Assembly: GCF_025165815.1 (NCBI RefSeq)
Contig: NZ_JAFFZE010000009.1
Location: 124,001 to 188,000 of the forward strand
DNA from: Actinophytocola gossypii
Lineage (GTDB): Bacteria; Actinomycetota; Actinomycetes; Mycobacteriales; Pseudonocardiaceae
Direction of reading: 5' to 3'
Length of the DNA stretch: 64,000 nt
In this document: one piece after another, positions 26,729 to 34,902 of the stretch
Layout of the letters: every line of letters starts with the position of its first letter
How positions within the stretch are numbered: the stretch's first letter is position 1
Translations under genes and position numbers: made by a program
The notes under the pieces: generated by a model
Database searches by the model: none
What the model saw: only the letters and a program-made list of their open reading frames with translations
Told to the model about the DNA's origin: nothing

Positions 26729-29491
26729 TCAGGCGGTCGCGAGCGCGTAGGAGAACCGGCGGACTCGCGGTGCCCACAGCTGGAACGGCGCCAGGTCGGT
26801 GACCGAGACGAGGGCCGAAACGTGTGCCATGCCGTGGTGCAGCCGGGTCCACTGCCGAACCTGGTTCGCCGGCAACTCGCCGCGGATCGGGTTCGTCCAC
26901 GCCTCGCCGTCGGTGCGGGGTCGCAGGTCGTCGACGAAATCCGACCAGAGCTGCTTCGGCGGGCGGTGCATCAGGCCGCCGGCCCGGCCGGTCCCCGGGT
27001 CGGGAGGCGTGTCGAGGATCTGACCGAGCAGGCTGGCGTGCGCGGTGAGCAGCCCGAGCAGCAGAACGACCACCTGGCACTCACCGGGCTTGCCATCGGC
27101 CTGGCCGCCGAGGAAGGCCGACGCCTCGGACAGGTCACGGGTCGAGCGGAGCATCCGGTACAGGTTCATCAGGCGCTTCGCCTCGCGGGGCGTGCCGATC
27201 AGCGGGTCCAGCGCCGCGAGCAACGCGATCTCGGTGTCGCTCAGTGGCTGGGGCGGAGCGGACGGCCGGTCCTGGGTCTCCAGCTCGGAACCCGGCTCGA
27301 CGGGGAACTCCAGCGCTTCGATCGCGGGTACGTGGGCCACCACGGGCGGCTCCTCGGGAGCGACCGCCGGGACGAGGACCGCCGGAGTCTCCTCGTCGGT
27401 CATCGAGCGCAGCAGCTCGGTCAGCGCTCCCGGCGGCATCCCGGGCAGCACCATGGGGATGTTCAGGATCTTCTCCAGGTAGTCCTCGGGCGTCGCGCGG
27501 TGGTCGGCGTGGTCACCGTCGTCGTCGCCGTCCTGCAGGATGTCGACGTAGTGGCGGTGCAGCGAGCGCAGCAGCCAGCGCGGATCCACCCCGACCACGA
27601 CGACGAACAGATCGAGCGCGAGCAGCAGGTGCACCGCCTGCAGGACGTCCACGACCTGCCGAGTGCCGCACCGGTCGAGGTCGTCGATGTAGAGCACGAT
27701 CCGGTCGATCGGCTGCCGCGCCGTGCCGTCCTCGAGCGTCGGGTTGGCCCGCCAGTCCGTTATCAGCTCGACCAGCTGCTCGAAGTCCTTGCGGATCGTC
27801 GAGATCAGTCCGAGATTGCTGGTGTACGAGTCGCCGTGTGCCCGGTCGGCGAGGAACGAGTACAGCCGGTGCCCTGGGTTCAGCTCGGTCAGCTGACGAC
27901 CCAACTCGCCGACCTGCGCGACCACGTCGTCGAGCTGTGCTTCGGCGACCCGCTGGTCGGCCTCCGCCCGCCGCAGCCGCGCCACCAGCTCGGGATTCGC
28001 CTCGTTCGTGTGCAACCTGCCGGCGAGCTCCCGCAGCTTGCTCAGCGCCGACCGGGCGGCGCCCATCGCCGCGATCCCGGCGCCGGCGACCGCGGCGAAC
28101 AGGCCGGCGCCGACGGCGGCCACCCACTCCCGCACCGCGGGCACGACGGCGATCCCGAACACCGCCACGACGAGGATCACCGCCGCGGCGGCCAGCGCCA
28201 GCCGGCCGCGCCGGTCCCACGGGGACTGCCGCAACGCGTCGACCTCGTCCAGCGTGCCGCGCAGTTGCTCGGCGAGCAGCGCGCCCTGCTCGGCCTCGCT
28301 GTCCAGGCCCAGACGCGCCCACAGGCTGTCCACCTCGTGGTGTGCCGTCGCGGACCCGCGCAGCGCGCGGAGCAGGTCGCGCGCACACATCGCCCGGTTC
28401 GCCGCGGCCTCGTCGATCCGGGCCTGGAGCGCGGCCGTCTCGATCCGTGCCTGCTCGGTCGCCGCCTCCAGGGCCTTGCGCTGGCTCAGCTGACCGGCCA
28501 GCTCCTCCCGGAGCCGGCCTCGGTTCCGTTCAGGCGTCGACCCGTCGTCGGCGAGCTGGCGGAAGATCTCGTCGCCCAGGCTGGCCCACAGGTTGCTGTC
28601 GGCGTAGTGCCAGGCGTTGAACCCGATCTGCTCGATCGTTCCGCAGTACGTGGTGCTGCCCGACGCGGCCAGCTCGTCGACCCGCTGCCGGAGCATGCCC
28701 ATGAAGTAGCTCTTGCCAGCACCCCACTCGCCGAAGACGCCGATCGACAACGGCAGCGGCGTGCGCCGGTCGGCGATCACCGTGGCCAGCATGGCCACGT
28801 ACGCCGCCACCCCGAGCCGGTCCCGGTCGAGTGGGATCCCCCGGTTGGGGTCCACCCGATCAGTGGAGACGCCCCCGGCGAGATCAACGGCGGAGTACGC
28901 GACCGATACTTCCGGGGCGACCGCGCCGAGCGGCTCCACGACCGCCGGCGACTCTCGCCGCCACGCCCGTCGGATCGCACCCTCGACGTCCAGGTCGAGG
29001 CACACGAACACCAAGTTCGGGAGCGACACCTCGACTGCGGTGTGCAGGGCGGCCGGGACGGCGACCTCGGCGACCGCGCCGGGGGGCAGACCGAGTACGC
29101 CCGTCGCCAGCAGCGGCATGCCGAGGGTCCTGGCGCCGTCGCGTCGAGCCGCGATGACCGCAGCTCGGGTGGCGGAGGCAATGGCCTTCAGGGTGGGCGC
29201 GCCCTCGGATTGCTCGTGCGGCGTGACGAGGACCGCGAGCGACAGTCCGGCGCCCGGTTCGACTCGCGACGCCGGGAGCGGGAGGAGCACCGGACGGTCC
29301 GGAGCGACTCGATCGAGGTCTACCGAGTGCCACCCCGCCTCCGGGTAGACCTCCCGGACGGCCTCGCCCAGGTTGCCGAGGACCGATCCCGTCGACACGA
29401 CGATGGCGTCCATCGGGTACAGCCATGGTCGGTTCGCACGCACGATCCAGCACTCGGTCGGCCCCCGCCGGCCCAGGCGGGTTCGCGTCAC
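26729..29491 (-). CDS. Membrane KAP-family P-loop NTPase with N-terminal macro-like domain
   Basis: This is a 920-residue protein. Residues about 27-175 look like a macro domain (MDAIVVSTGSVLGNLGEAVREVY, GARTLGMPLLATGVLGLPPGA, LVFVCLDLDVEGAIRRAW). The KAP NTPase begins with Walker A GEWGAGKS (254-261). As usual in KAP proteins, two membrane segments (about 431-450 and 456-478) and coiled coil interrupt it before Walker B, IVLYIDDLDRC (598-608). A C-terminal region of about 300 residues follows. KAP proteins include phage-exclusion PifA; macro domains bind ADP-ribose or related nucleotides. The GTG start overlaps the stop of the B-4DMT gene by four bases. A defence or stress-sensing role is inference. 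Confidence 0.8.
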   Translation of the reverse strand: MTRTRLGRRGPTECWIVRANRPWLYPMDAIVVSTGSVLGNLGEAVREVYPEAGWHSVDLDRVAPDRPVLLPLPASRVEPGAGLSLAVLVTPHEQSEGAPTLKAIASATRAAVIAARRDGARTLGMPLLATGVLGLPPGAVAEVAVPAALHTAVEVSLPNLVFVCLDLDVEGAIRRAWRRESPAVVEPLGAVAPEVSVAYSAVDLAGGVSTDRVDPNRGIPLDRDRLGVAAYVAMLATVIADRRTPLPLSIGVFGEWGAGKSYFMGMLRQRVDELAASGSTTYCGTIEQIGFNAWHYADSNLWASLGDEIFRQLADDGSTPERNRGRLREELAGQLSQRKALEAATEQARIETAALQARIDEAAANRAMCARDLLRALRGSATAHHEVDSLWARLGLDSEAEQGALLAEQLRGTLDEVDALRQSPWDRRGRLALAAAAVILVVAVFGIAVVPAVREWVAAVGAGLFAAVAGAGIAAMGAARSALSKLRELAGRLHTNEANPELVARLRRAEADQRVAEAQLDDVVAQVGELGRQLTELNPGHRLYSFLADRAHGDSYTSNLGLISTIRKDFEQLVELITDWRANPTLEDGTARQPIDRIVLYIDDLDRCGTRQVVDVLQAVHLLLALDLFVVVVGVDPRWLLRSLHRHYVDILQDGDDDGDHADHRATPEDYLEKILNIPMVLPGMPPGALTELLRSMTDEETPAVLVPAVAPEEPPVVAHVPAIEALEFPVEPGSELETQDRPSAPPQPLSDTEIALLAALDPLIGTPREAKRLMNLYRMLRSTRDLSEASAFLGGQADGKPGECQVVVLLLGLLTAHASLLGQILDTPPDPGTGRAGGLMHRPPKQLWSDFVDDLRPRTDGEAWTNPIRGELPANQVRQWTRLHHGMAHVSALVSVTDLAPFQLWAPRVRRFSYALATA

Positions 29492-29907
29492 GAGACTTCC
29501 GCGTCGTCGGTTGCGCGTGGGCGGCCGATCCAGCGACCGGCGAGCAGGCCGACGCCCGCCGGCACCACGACCAGCAGCGCGGTGAACGCGGCCCCGCCGG
29601 TCAGCGCCGCGCCGAGATCGGCCACACCGGTCTGGTCCACGAACACCGACTTGCCGACCGTGCTCAACACCCCCGCGACCCAGCCCGCGACCAGCGCCGC
29701 GATCAGCCAGGCCCGTCCCCGATCGGGCACGTCCCGCCACGTGTCCAGCGCACTCCACACCGCGGCCACACCGACCAGCACGCCGAGCATGACCGCCTCG
29801 AAGACCGTGCGCGAGGTCGGGTGGTGCACCCCGAAGTCGGCCCGCGCGGTCTCGGCGGCGGCGTGCACCACGGCCAGCACGGCACCGCGCAGCAGCCACG
29901 TTCGCAT
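29488..29907 (-). CDS. B-4DMT family small membrane protein (Rv2536-like)
   Basis: This 139-residue protein has four hydrophobic segments (WLLRGAVLAVVHAAAE, VFEAVMLGVLVGVAAVWSAL, AWLIAALVAGWVAGVLSTVG, ALTGGAAFTALLVVVPAGVGLLAG), the layout of the B-4DMT transporter family. It occupies the place of M. tuberculosis Rv2536 next to pepP. The ATG at 29907 is seven bases after a -10 TACGCT (29914-29919, complement), so the mRNA is leaderless; in-frame GTGs just upstream lie within the promoter spacer. Its stop overlaps the start of the KAP gene, which it co-transcribes. Transport substrate is unknown. Confidence 0.75.
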   Translation of the reverse strand: MRTWLLRGAVLAVVHAAAETARADFGVHHPTSRTVFEAVMLGVLVGVAAVWSALDTWRDVPDRGRAWLIAALVAGWVAGVLSTVGKSVFVDQTGVADLGAALTGGAAFTALLVVVPAGVGLLAGRWIGRPRATDDAEVS

Positions 29908-29944
29908 CACCACAGCGTAGGACGCCCCTACTAGGCTCGTCCCC
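29908..29944. promoter_or_regulatory. 37-bp divergent overlapping promoters
   Basis: Only 37 bases separate the start codons of the B-4DMT gene (-) and pepP (+). The minus-strand -10 TACGCT is at 29914-29919 and the plus-strand -10 TAGGCT at 29932-29937; each is six or seven bases from its start codon. Each promoter's -35 region must therefore fall over or beyond the other's -10, so the two cannot be occupied at once. Confidence 0.65.
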
Positions 29945-31033
29945 ATGCCCGACACCCACGCCCGGCGCCGCGCGGCGCTGCGTACCTCGCTGCGCGAGCG
30001 TGACCTGGACGCGCTGCTCGTCGTCGACCTGCGCAACATCCGCTACCTGACCGGCTTCACCGGCTCCAACGCCGGCCTGCTGGTCCATGCCGACGACGAG
30101 GAGCGCACGGTCTTCTGCACCGACGGCCGCTACCTCACCCAGTCCGCCCAGCAGGTGCCCGATCTCGAGCGGATCATCGAGCGACCGTGCCCGCCGGCAC
30201 TCGTCGCCCGGGCGGCCGAGCAGACCTACGGGCGCGTCGGGTTCGAGAGCCACCGCGTCACCGTCGACGGACTGGACGTCCTCCGCGAGGCGGGCGAGGT
30301 CGAACTGGTCCGGGCATCGAACCTCATCGAGCGACTCCGCATGGTCAAGGACGACGTCGAGGTCGAGGCGCTGCGGATGGCCTGCGCGGCCGCCGACCGC
30401 GCCCTCGCCGACCTCATCGAGCACGGTGGCCTGCGTGCCGGGCGGACCGAGCGCGAGGTCGCCCGCGAGCTGGAGAGCCGCATGCTCGACCACGGCGCCG
30501 CCGGACCGTCGTTCGAGTCGATCGTCGCCACCGGGGCCAACTCCGCGGTGCCGCACCATCGCCCGACCGACGCCGTGCTGCACACCGGTGACCTGGTCAA
30601 GCTCGACTTCGGCGCGCTCGTCGACGGCTACCACTCCGACATGACCCGCACGTTCGTGCTCGGCCAGCCCGCCGACTGGCAGCGCGAGCTGTACGACCTG
30701 GTCGCCGCCGCGCAGGCCGCCGGGCGCGCGGCGCTGCGACCCGACGCCGAGGTACGCGACGTGGACGCCGCCGCCCGTGAGGTCGTCGAACAGGCGGGCC
30801 GCGGCGAGGAGTTCCTGCACGGTCTCGGGCACGGCGTCGGACTGGAGATCCACGAGGCCCCCACCCTGGGCAAGATGGGTGAAGGTAGACTGTCCGCCGG
30901 CATGGCAGTCACCGTGGAGCCGGGCGTGTACCTGTCCGGCAGGGGCGGGGTCCGCATCGAGGACACGCTCGTCGTGCGGGACGGCGATCCGGAGCTTCTC
31001 ACGCTGACGAGCAAGCAGCTCGTCGTCGTGTGA
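29945..31033 (+). CDS. pepP: Xaa-Pro aminopeptidase / M24 family peptidase
   Basis: This 362-residue cytosolic metallopeptidase has an N-terminal creatinase-like domain ([27 protein letters not shown]). The M24 catalytic domain carries the metal ligands in [43 protein letters not shown] and VRIEDTLVV. It removes N-terminal residues preceding proline. The leaderless ATG is set by TAGGCT. It is followed by efp after 32 bases, an arrangement shared with mycobacteria and streptomycetes, where the homologue is often called pepQ. Confidence 0.92.
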   Translation: MPDTHARRRAALRTSLRERDLDALLVVDLRNIRYLTGFTGSNAGLLVHADDEERTVFCTDGRYLTQSAQQVPDLERIIERPCPPALVARAAEQTYGRVGFESHRVTVDGLDVLREAGEVELVRASNLIERLRMVKDDVEVEALRMACAAADRALADLIEHGGLRAGRTEREVARELESRMLDHGAAGPSFESIVATGANSAVPHHRPTDAVLHTGDLVKLDFGALVDGYHSDMTRTFVLGQPADWQRELYDLVAAAQAAGRAALRPDAEVRDVDAAAREVVEQAGRGEEFLHGLGHGVGLEIHEAPTLGKMGEGRLSAGMAVTVEPGVYLSGRGGVRIEDTLVVRDGDPELLTLTSKQLVVV

Positions 31034-31065
31034 CCCCGTTTGCGACTACAGGAGAGACCTACCCC

Positions 31066-31629
31066 GTGGCTTCCACCAACGACCTGAAGAACGGCCTGGT
31101 GCTCAACCTCGAGGGCCAGCTGTGGTCCGTCGTCGAGTTCCAGCACGTGAAGCCCGGCAAGGGTCCGGCGTTCGTGCGCACCAAGCTCAAGCACGTGCTG
31201 TCCGGCAAGACTGTCGACAAGACGTTCAACGCCGGCATCAAGGTCGACACCGCCACCGTCGACCGGCGCGAGATGACCTACCTGTACCAGGACGGCACCC
31301 AGTTCGTCTTCATGGACGGCGACACCTACGAGCAGATCCACATCGACGGCGACGTCGTCGGTGACAGCGCCCGCTTCATGCTGGAGAACCAGACCGCGGT
31401 CGTGGCCACGCACGAGGGCGTGCCGCTGTTCGTCGAGCTGCCGACCTCGGTCGAGCTGATCATCAAGCAGACCGACCCCGGCCTGCAGGGCGACCGGTCC
31501 ACCGGCGGCACCAAGCCGGCGACGCTGGAGACCGGCGCGGAGATCCAGGTGCCGCTGTTCCTGTCCACCGGTGAGAAGGTCAAGGTCGACACCCGCGACG
31601 GCCGCTACCTCGGCCGCGTCAGCTCCTAG
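31066..31629 (+). CDS. efp: Elongation factor P
   Basis: This 187-residue factor rescues ribosomes stalled at polyproline. The domain I loop reads [14 protein letters not shown], with Lys32 at the tip where other bacteria carry a modified residue. The C-terminal signature is [22 protein letters not shown] lies about 10 bases before the GTG; an in-frame ATG-less extension upstream has no ribosome site. It is cotranscribed with pepP and nusB (one-base overlap at the end). Confidence 0.96.
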   Translation: MASTNDLKNGLVLNLEGQLWSVVEFQHVKPGKGPAFVRTKLKHVLSGKTVDKTFNAGIKVDTATVDRREMTYLYQDGTQFVFMDGDTYEQIHIDGDVVGDSARFMLENQTAVVATHEGVPLFVELPTSVELIIKQTDPGLQGDRSTGGTKPATLETGAEIQVPLFLSTGEKVKVDTRDGRYLGRVSS

Positions 31630-32048
31630 TGGGCGCGCGCAGCAAGGCACGCAAACGCGCGGTCGACATCCTCTACGCGGCCGCGCTACGCGACAGCGAC
31701 CCGCTGACGCTGCACACCGAGCGCACGGCGGTCGCCGAGCACCCCGCGCCGGACGACTACGCCACCACGCTGCTCGAGGGCGTGGTGGCGCACCGCGAAC
31801 GGATCGACGAGCTGCTCACCGAGCACGCCGAGGGCTGGACCCTGGACCGGATGCCGCCGGTGGACCTGGCGATCCTGCGGCTCGGTCTGTTCGAGCTGTT
31901 GTGGGCGCAGGACGTGCCGGACCCGGTCGCGGTCGACGAGGCCGTGCAGTTGGCGAAGTCCCTCTCGACCGACGACTCCCCGCGGTTCGTCAACGGTGTG
32001 CTCGGCCGCCTCGCGGTGATGGCCGACCACCTGCGCGCCACCCTCTGA
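31629..32048 (+). CDS. nusB: Transcription antitermination factor NusB
   Basis: This 139-residue all-helical protein binds boxA RNA with S10 during rRNA transcription. Signatures are RSKARKRAVDILYAA, LLEGVVAHRERIDELL, LDRMPPVDLAILRLGLFELLW and VDEAVQLAKSLSTDDSPRFVNGVLGRL. The GTG shares one base with the efp stop, so translation is coupled. The order efp-nusB-bldD region-pyrR matches Streptomyces. Confidence 0.95.
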   Translation: MGARSKARKRAVDILYAAALRDSDPLTLHTERTAVAEHPAPDDYATTLLEGVVAHRERIDELLTEHAEGWTLDRMPPVDLAILRLGLFELLWAQDVPDPVAVDEAVQLAKSLSTDDSPRFVNGVLGRLAVMADHLRATL

Positions 32049-32088
32049 CGCGTCCGGCCCGACACGACGGCGGAAATCCGCGCGAGAA

Positions 32089-32117
32089 CTGTCGGTGCCC
32101 GGGCATAGCGTCGCGGC
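32089..32117 (+). promoter_or_regulatory. PafBC-type DNA-damage promoter of EamA transporter
   Basis: CTGTCGGTG (32089-32097), eight bases, TAGCGT (32106-32111), then the ATG at 32118. The layout matches the RecA-independent DNA-damage promoter and the rarA and uvrC elements in this window. Confidence 0.65.
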
Positions 32118-33041
32118 ATGGAGGTCTCTCAGTCCGGGGTGGACCGTCGCAGCCTGGCCGCGGCCGGGACGACGGTGGTGTTGTGGGCGTCGGCGTTCGT
32201 TTCGATTCGGGTGGCGGGGGAGCACTACTCGCCAGGGGCGCTGGCGCTCGGCCGGCTGTTCGCCGGGTCGGTGGTGCTGGTGGCGATCCTGCTGCTGCGG
32301 CGCGAAGGGATGCCGCCGAGGGCGGCATGGCCGGGAATCATCGGCGCGGGCGTGCTGTGGTTCGGCGTCTACATGGTGGCGCTCAACTGGGGCGAGCGCG
32401 AGGTCGACGCCGGCACGGCCGCGATGGTGGTGAACATCGGGCCGGTACTGATCGCGTTGCTCGCCGGGTGGTTGCTGCGGGAGGGTTTCCCGCGCCAGGT
32501 GCTGACGGGGATCGCCGTGTCGTTCGCCGGGGCGGTGGTGGTCGGCTTCTCGATCTCGGATTCCGGACACGCGTCCGTGCTCGGTGTCGTGCTGTGCGTG
32601 ATCGCAGCGGCGACGTATGCCATCGGGGTGACGTGCCAGAAGCCGGCGCTGCGGCACGCGTCGGCGGTGCAGGTCACCACGTTCGGGTGCCTGGTGGGGA
32701 TGGTGGCGTGCCTGCCGTTCACGGGCCAGCTGGTCTCCGAGCTGGGTGACGCGCCCGCGTCGGCGACGTTGAACATGCTGTACCTGGGCGTGTTCCCGAC
32801 CGCGCTCGCGTTCATCACGTGGGCGTACGCACTGGCCCGCACGACCGCCGCCAAGATGGGCGCCACGACGTACGTGGTCCCCGCGATCGTCGTCGTGATG
32901 TCCTGGGCCCTGCTCGACGAGGTGCCCGGTCTCGTCACGCTGCTCGGCGGCGCCCTGTGCCTCGCCGGCGTCGCGGTGTCCCGGATCCGCCGCCGACCCG
33001 CGCCGACTCCACCGAAGGAGGCCACACCCGTTCGCACGTGA
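32118..33041 (+). CDS. EamA/DMT superfamily transporter
   Basis: This 307-residue protein has ten hydrophobic segments arranged as two EamA repeats (first from AAAGTTVVLWASAFVSIRVA; second from VLGVVLCVIAAATYAIGVTCQK). It ends with a basic cytoplasmic tail. Members export amino acids or other metabolites; the substrate here is unknown. The leaderless ATG lies seven bases after the -10 of a PafBC-type damage promoter, which is unusual for a metabolite exporter. It separates nusB from bldD, which are adjacent or nearly so in Streptomyces. Confidence 0.85.
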   Translation: MEVSQSGVDRRSLAAAGTTVVLWASAFVSIRVAGEHYSPGALALGRLFAGSVVLVAILLLRREGMPPRAAWPGIIGAGVLWFGVYMVALNWGEREVDAGTAAMVVNIGPVLIALLAGWLLREGFPRQVLTGIAVSFAGAVVVGFSISDSGHASVLGVVLCVIAAATYAIGVTCQKPALRHASAVQVTTFGCLVGMVACLPFTGQLVSELGDAPASATLNMLYLGVFPTALAFITWAYALARTTAAKMGATTYVVPAIVVVMSWALLDEVPGLVTLLGGALCLAGVAVSRIRRRPAPTPPKEATPVRT

Positions 33042-33050
33042 CCGGTGCGC

Positions 33051-33462
33051 TCAGCCCGCCGCCTCGATGGTCGACGCGGTCGCCACGGCCACGTCCTTCG
33101 CTGCCGCGCAGGTGTCCTGGTCGGTGGTGTGGTAGACGACGGCCATGTACCCGTCGGCGTACGACGCGTACATCGCCGTGAGGCGTGCGGTTCGGGGCGG
33201 CCCGTCCCGCTCTGGGGTCGTTCCCTTCGCGGTCGGTACCCAGCAGGAGATCCTGCCGCTTGGCGGCGGTCCGGCTCGTGCACGGACTCGCGACGAAGGC
33301 GGCGGGGTCCAGTGGACGTTCCACCAGAGGCGCCTCGGCTGGGCGGTTGGAGCCGGGGACGGGCGTGGACGAGGGTGGCGGTTCGGCGCCGCCGCGGGAC
33401 GTGAGCAGGGTCGCCTAGAGGAGAACCGCTGCCGCGATGTGTCGGACTGACCGGGTGGTCAT
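33051..33462 (-). pseudogene. Decayed DUF3558-like lipoprotein gene
   Basis: Reading from an ATG at 33462 gives a signal peptide (MTTRSVRHIAAAVLL), then an in-frame TAG (33415-33417), then ATLLTSRGGAEPP, where the expected lipobox cysteine is arginine (CGC for TGC). PLDPAAFVASPCTS follows, as in DUF3558 proteins. A frameshift is needed to reach the C-terminal part, RISCWVPTAKGTTPERDG...DTCAAAKDVAVATAS, which ends at 33051. The total of about 137 codons is also shorter than the family. Three separate lesions make a functional protein unlikely. Confidence 0.7.
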
Positions 33463-33528
33463 CGGAACCCCTGATCCCCCATGTGTCAGAGGTTCGAGCC
33501 GGTCGAAGTGTGTGGAACGGCACAGCGG

Positions 33529-33559
33529 ACCGAGCCGGTGCGCCAGCCACCGGCTCGGT
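33529..33559 (-). terminator. Strong hairpin terminator downstream of bldD
   Basis: ACCGAGCCGGTG and CACCGGCTCGGT form a perfect 12-bp stem around a 7-nt loop, starting six bases beyond the bldD stop. There is no U tract, as usual for GC-rich actinobacterial terminators. It can also stop transcripts coming from the left. Confidence 0.75.
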
Positions 33560-33564
33560 CTCGG

Positions 33565-34053
33565 TCAGTCCTCCTTGGAGGGGCGGGCCTCCGGGGGGAG
33601 GACGCCCCAGTCGATGAGCTGTTCGGTCAGCTCACCTGGGGTCATGTCGTAGATGATCGCCAGCGAGCGCAGGTCCTCGGTGCGGATGGAGAGCACCTTG
33701 CCGTTGTAGTCGCCGCGTTGGCTCTGGATCGTGGCCGCGTAGCGCGCCAGTGGCCCGACCTTCTCGGCCGGGAGCTGCTGGAGGCGCTCCAGATTGATCA
33801 CGATCTTCGTGGCCGGCTCGGCGCCGGAGGGCACCCTGCCCTCGGGCAGCAGCTCGACCACGGGCACCCCGTAGAAGTCGGCCAGTTCGGCCAGCTTCTG
33901 CACGGTCACCGCGCGGTCGCCCCGCTCGTACGAGCCCACCACGACGGCCTTCCACCGGCCGCCGGACTTCTGCTCAACGCCGTGCAGGGACAGGCCCTGC
34001 TGCTGGCGGATGCCGCGGAGCTTGCTCCCCAGCGCCTTGGCGTAGTCGCCCAT
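33565..34053 (-). CDS. bldD: Developmental master regulator BldD
   Basis: This 162-residue protein is very close to Streptomyces BldD. The N-terminal HTH (YAKALGSKLRGIRQQQGLSLHGVEQKSGGRWKAVVVGSYERGDRAV) binds DNA, and the C-terminal domain binds tetrameric c-di-GMP through the motif R113-G-D115-X8-R124-x-x-D127, fully conserved here. In Streptomyces it represses sporulation genes during vegetative growth. Its presence implies mycelial development or at least c-di-GMP control. It is transcribed away from pyrR and ends at a strong hairpin. Confidence 0.96.
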   Translation of the reverse strand: MGDYAKALGSKLRGIRQQQGLSLHGVEQKSGGRWKAVVVGSYERGDRAVTVQKLAELADFYGVPVVELLPEGRVPSGAEPATKIVINLERLQQLPAEKVGPLARYAATIQSQRGDYNGKVLSIRTEDLRSLAIIYDMTPGELTEQLIDWGVLPPEARPSKED

Positions 34054-34239
34054 ATGGCGATTCTCCCATTCGTTCGCCCCGCTGGCCGATCAACTACGCC
34101 GCGGGTAGCCGCAAATCAACACGCAGAGTAATGGTTACCCACAGTTGTCACCAGGTCAAGCTGATCTGTGAACAAGTGCGGTTGATCTGCAGGATTACCA
34201 CCCGGTTGGTGGATCCATTGAGCCTGGTACGGTGCTAGC

Positions 34240-34311
34240 GCGCCCACCCCTGGGCGCATGATCAGACGTCCTTTAAGGACCCGTCCAGCGAGGCGGGGAA
34301 GGAGGTCAGCC
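34240..34311 (+). promoter_or_regulatory. PyrR-responsive leader of the pyr operon
   Basis: The leader contains three stem-loops: GCGCCCA-CCCC-TGGGCGC (34240-34257), GTCCTT-T-AAGGAC (34268-34280), and CCCG-uCCAGCGAGG-CGGG (34280-34297). The last carries the CCAGNGAGG loop expected for PyrR-binding RNA. The ribosome site AAGGAGGT (34299-34306) follows directly, so PyrR bound with UMP could block translation of pyrR, as shown in mycobacteria. The second stem shares CCTT/AAGG with the ribosome site. A possible -10 is TACGGT at 34228-34233. Confidence 0.7.
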
Positions 34312-34902
34312 GTGGCACCGCGCGACCGCGGTGCGGCGGAACCGGCCGGGCGGCGTGAGCTGCTCTCGGCCGGCGACGTCGCACGCACTGTCGCCCGAAT
34401 GGCGCACCAGGTCATCGAGCGGACCGCACTCGACGTGTCCGACGCGACCCCGGTCGTGCTGCTCGGGATCCCCACCCGAGGCGCCCCGCTCGCCAGTCGA
34501 CTGGCGGCCAGGGTCGCCGAGTTCTCCGGAGTGCACGTCCCGACCGGCGTGTTGGACGTCACGCTCTACCGGGACGACCTGCGGCGCAAGCCGACCCGGC
34601 CGCTCGGCACCACCGAGCTCCCGCCCGACGGTGTGGACGACCGGCTCGTCATCCTGGTCGACGACGTCCTCTACTCGGGGCGCACCATCCGCGCCGCCCT
34701 CGACGCCCTGCGCGACGCCGGCCGGCCCCGCGCCGTCCAGCTCGCCGTGCTGGTCGACCGCGGCCACCGGGAGCTGCCGATCCGCGCGGACTACGTCGGC
34801 AAGAACGTCCCCACCTCGCGCACCGAAGAGGTCCACGTCCAGCTCCAGGAGACCGACGGGCGCGACGCGGTCCTCCTCCAGCGGAAGGGGGACCCGGCGT
34901 GA
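34312..34902 (+). CDS. pyrR: Bifunctional pyr operon regulator / uracil phosphoribosyltransferase
   Basis: This 196-residue PRT-fold protein senses UMP and binds the operon leader RNA. The PRPP motif is [18 protein letters not shown]. Others are [24 protein letters not shown] and [27 protein letters not shown]. The GTG at 34312 is set by AAGGAGGT six bases upstream. It overlaps pyrB by four bases and so leads the operon pyrR-pyrB-pyrC-carA-carB-pyrF. Confidence 0.96.
   Translation: MAPRDRGAAEPAGRRELLSAGDVARTVARMAHQVIERTALDVSDATPVVLLGIPTRGAPLASRLAARVAEFSGVHVPTGVLDVTLYRDDLRRKPTRPLGTTELPPDGVDDRLVILVDDVLYSGRTIRAALDALRDAGRPRAVQLAVLVDRGHRELPIRADYVGKNVPTSRTEEVHVQLQETDGRDAVLLQRKGDPA

Noticed and set aside
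29492-30853. Upstream extension of the KAP NTPase frame to 1374 codons
   Set aside because: The extension runs antisense through pepP and across the B-4DMT gene in another frame; the GTG at 29491 overlapping the B-4DMT stop is the natural start.
33481-33510. GGTTCGAGCC near 33491 as a tRNA T-arm
   Set aside because: No acceptor, D or anticodon arms can be drawn around it; no tRNA was found anywhere in the window.
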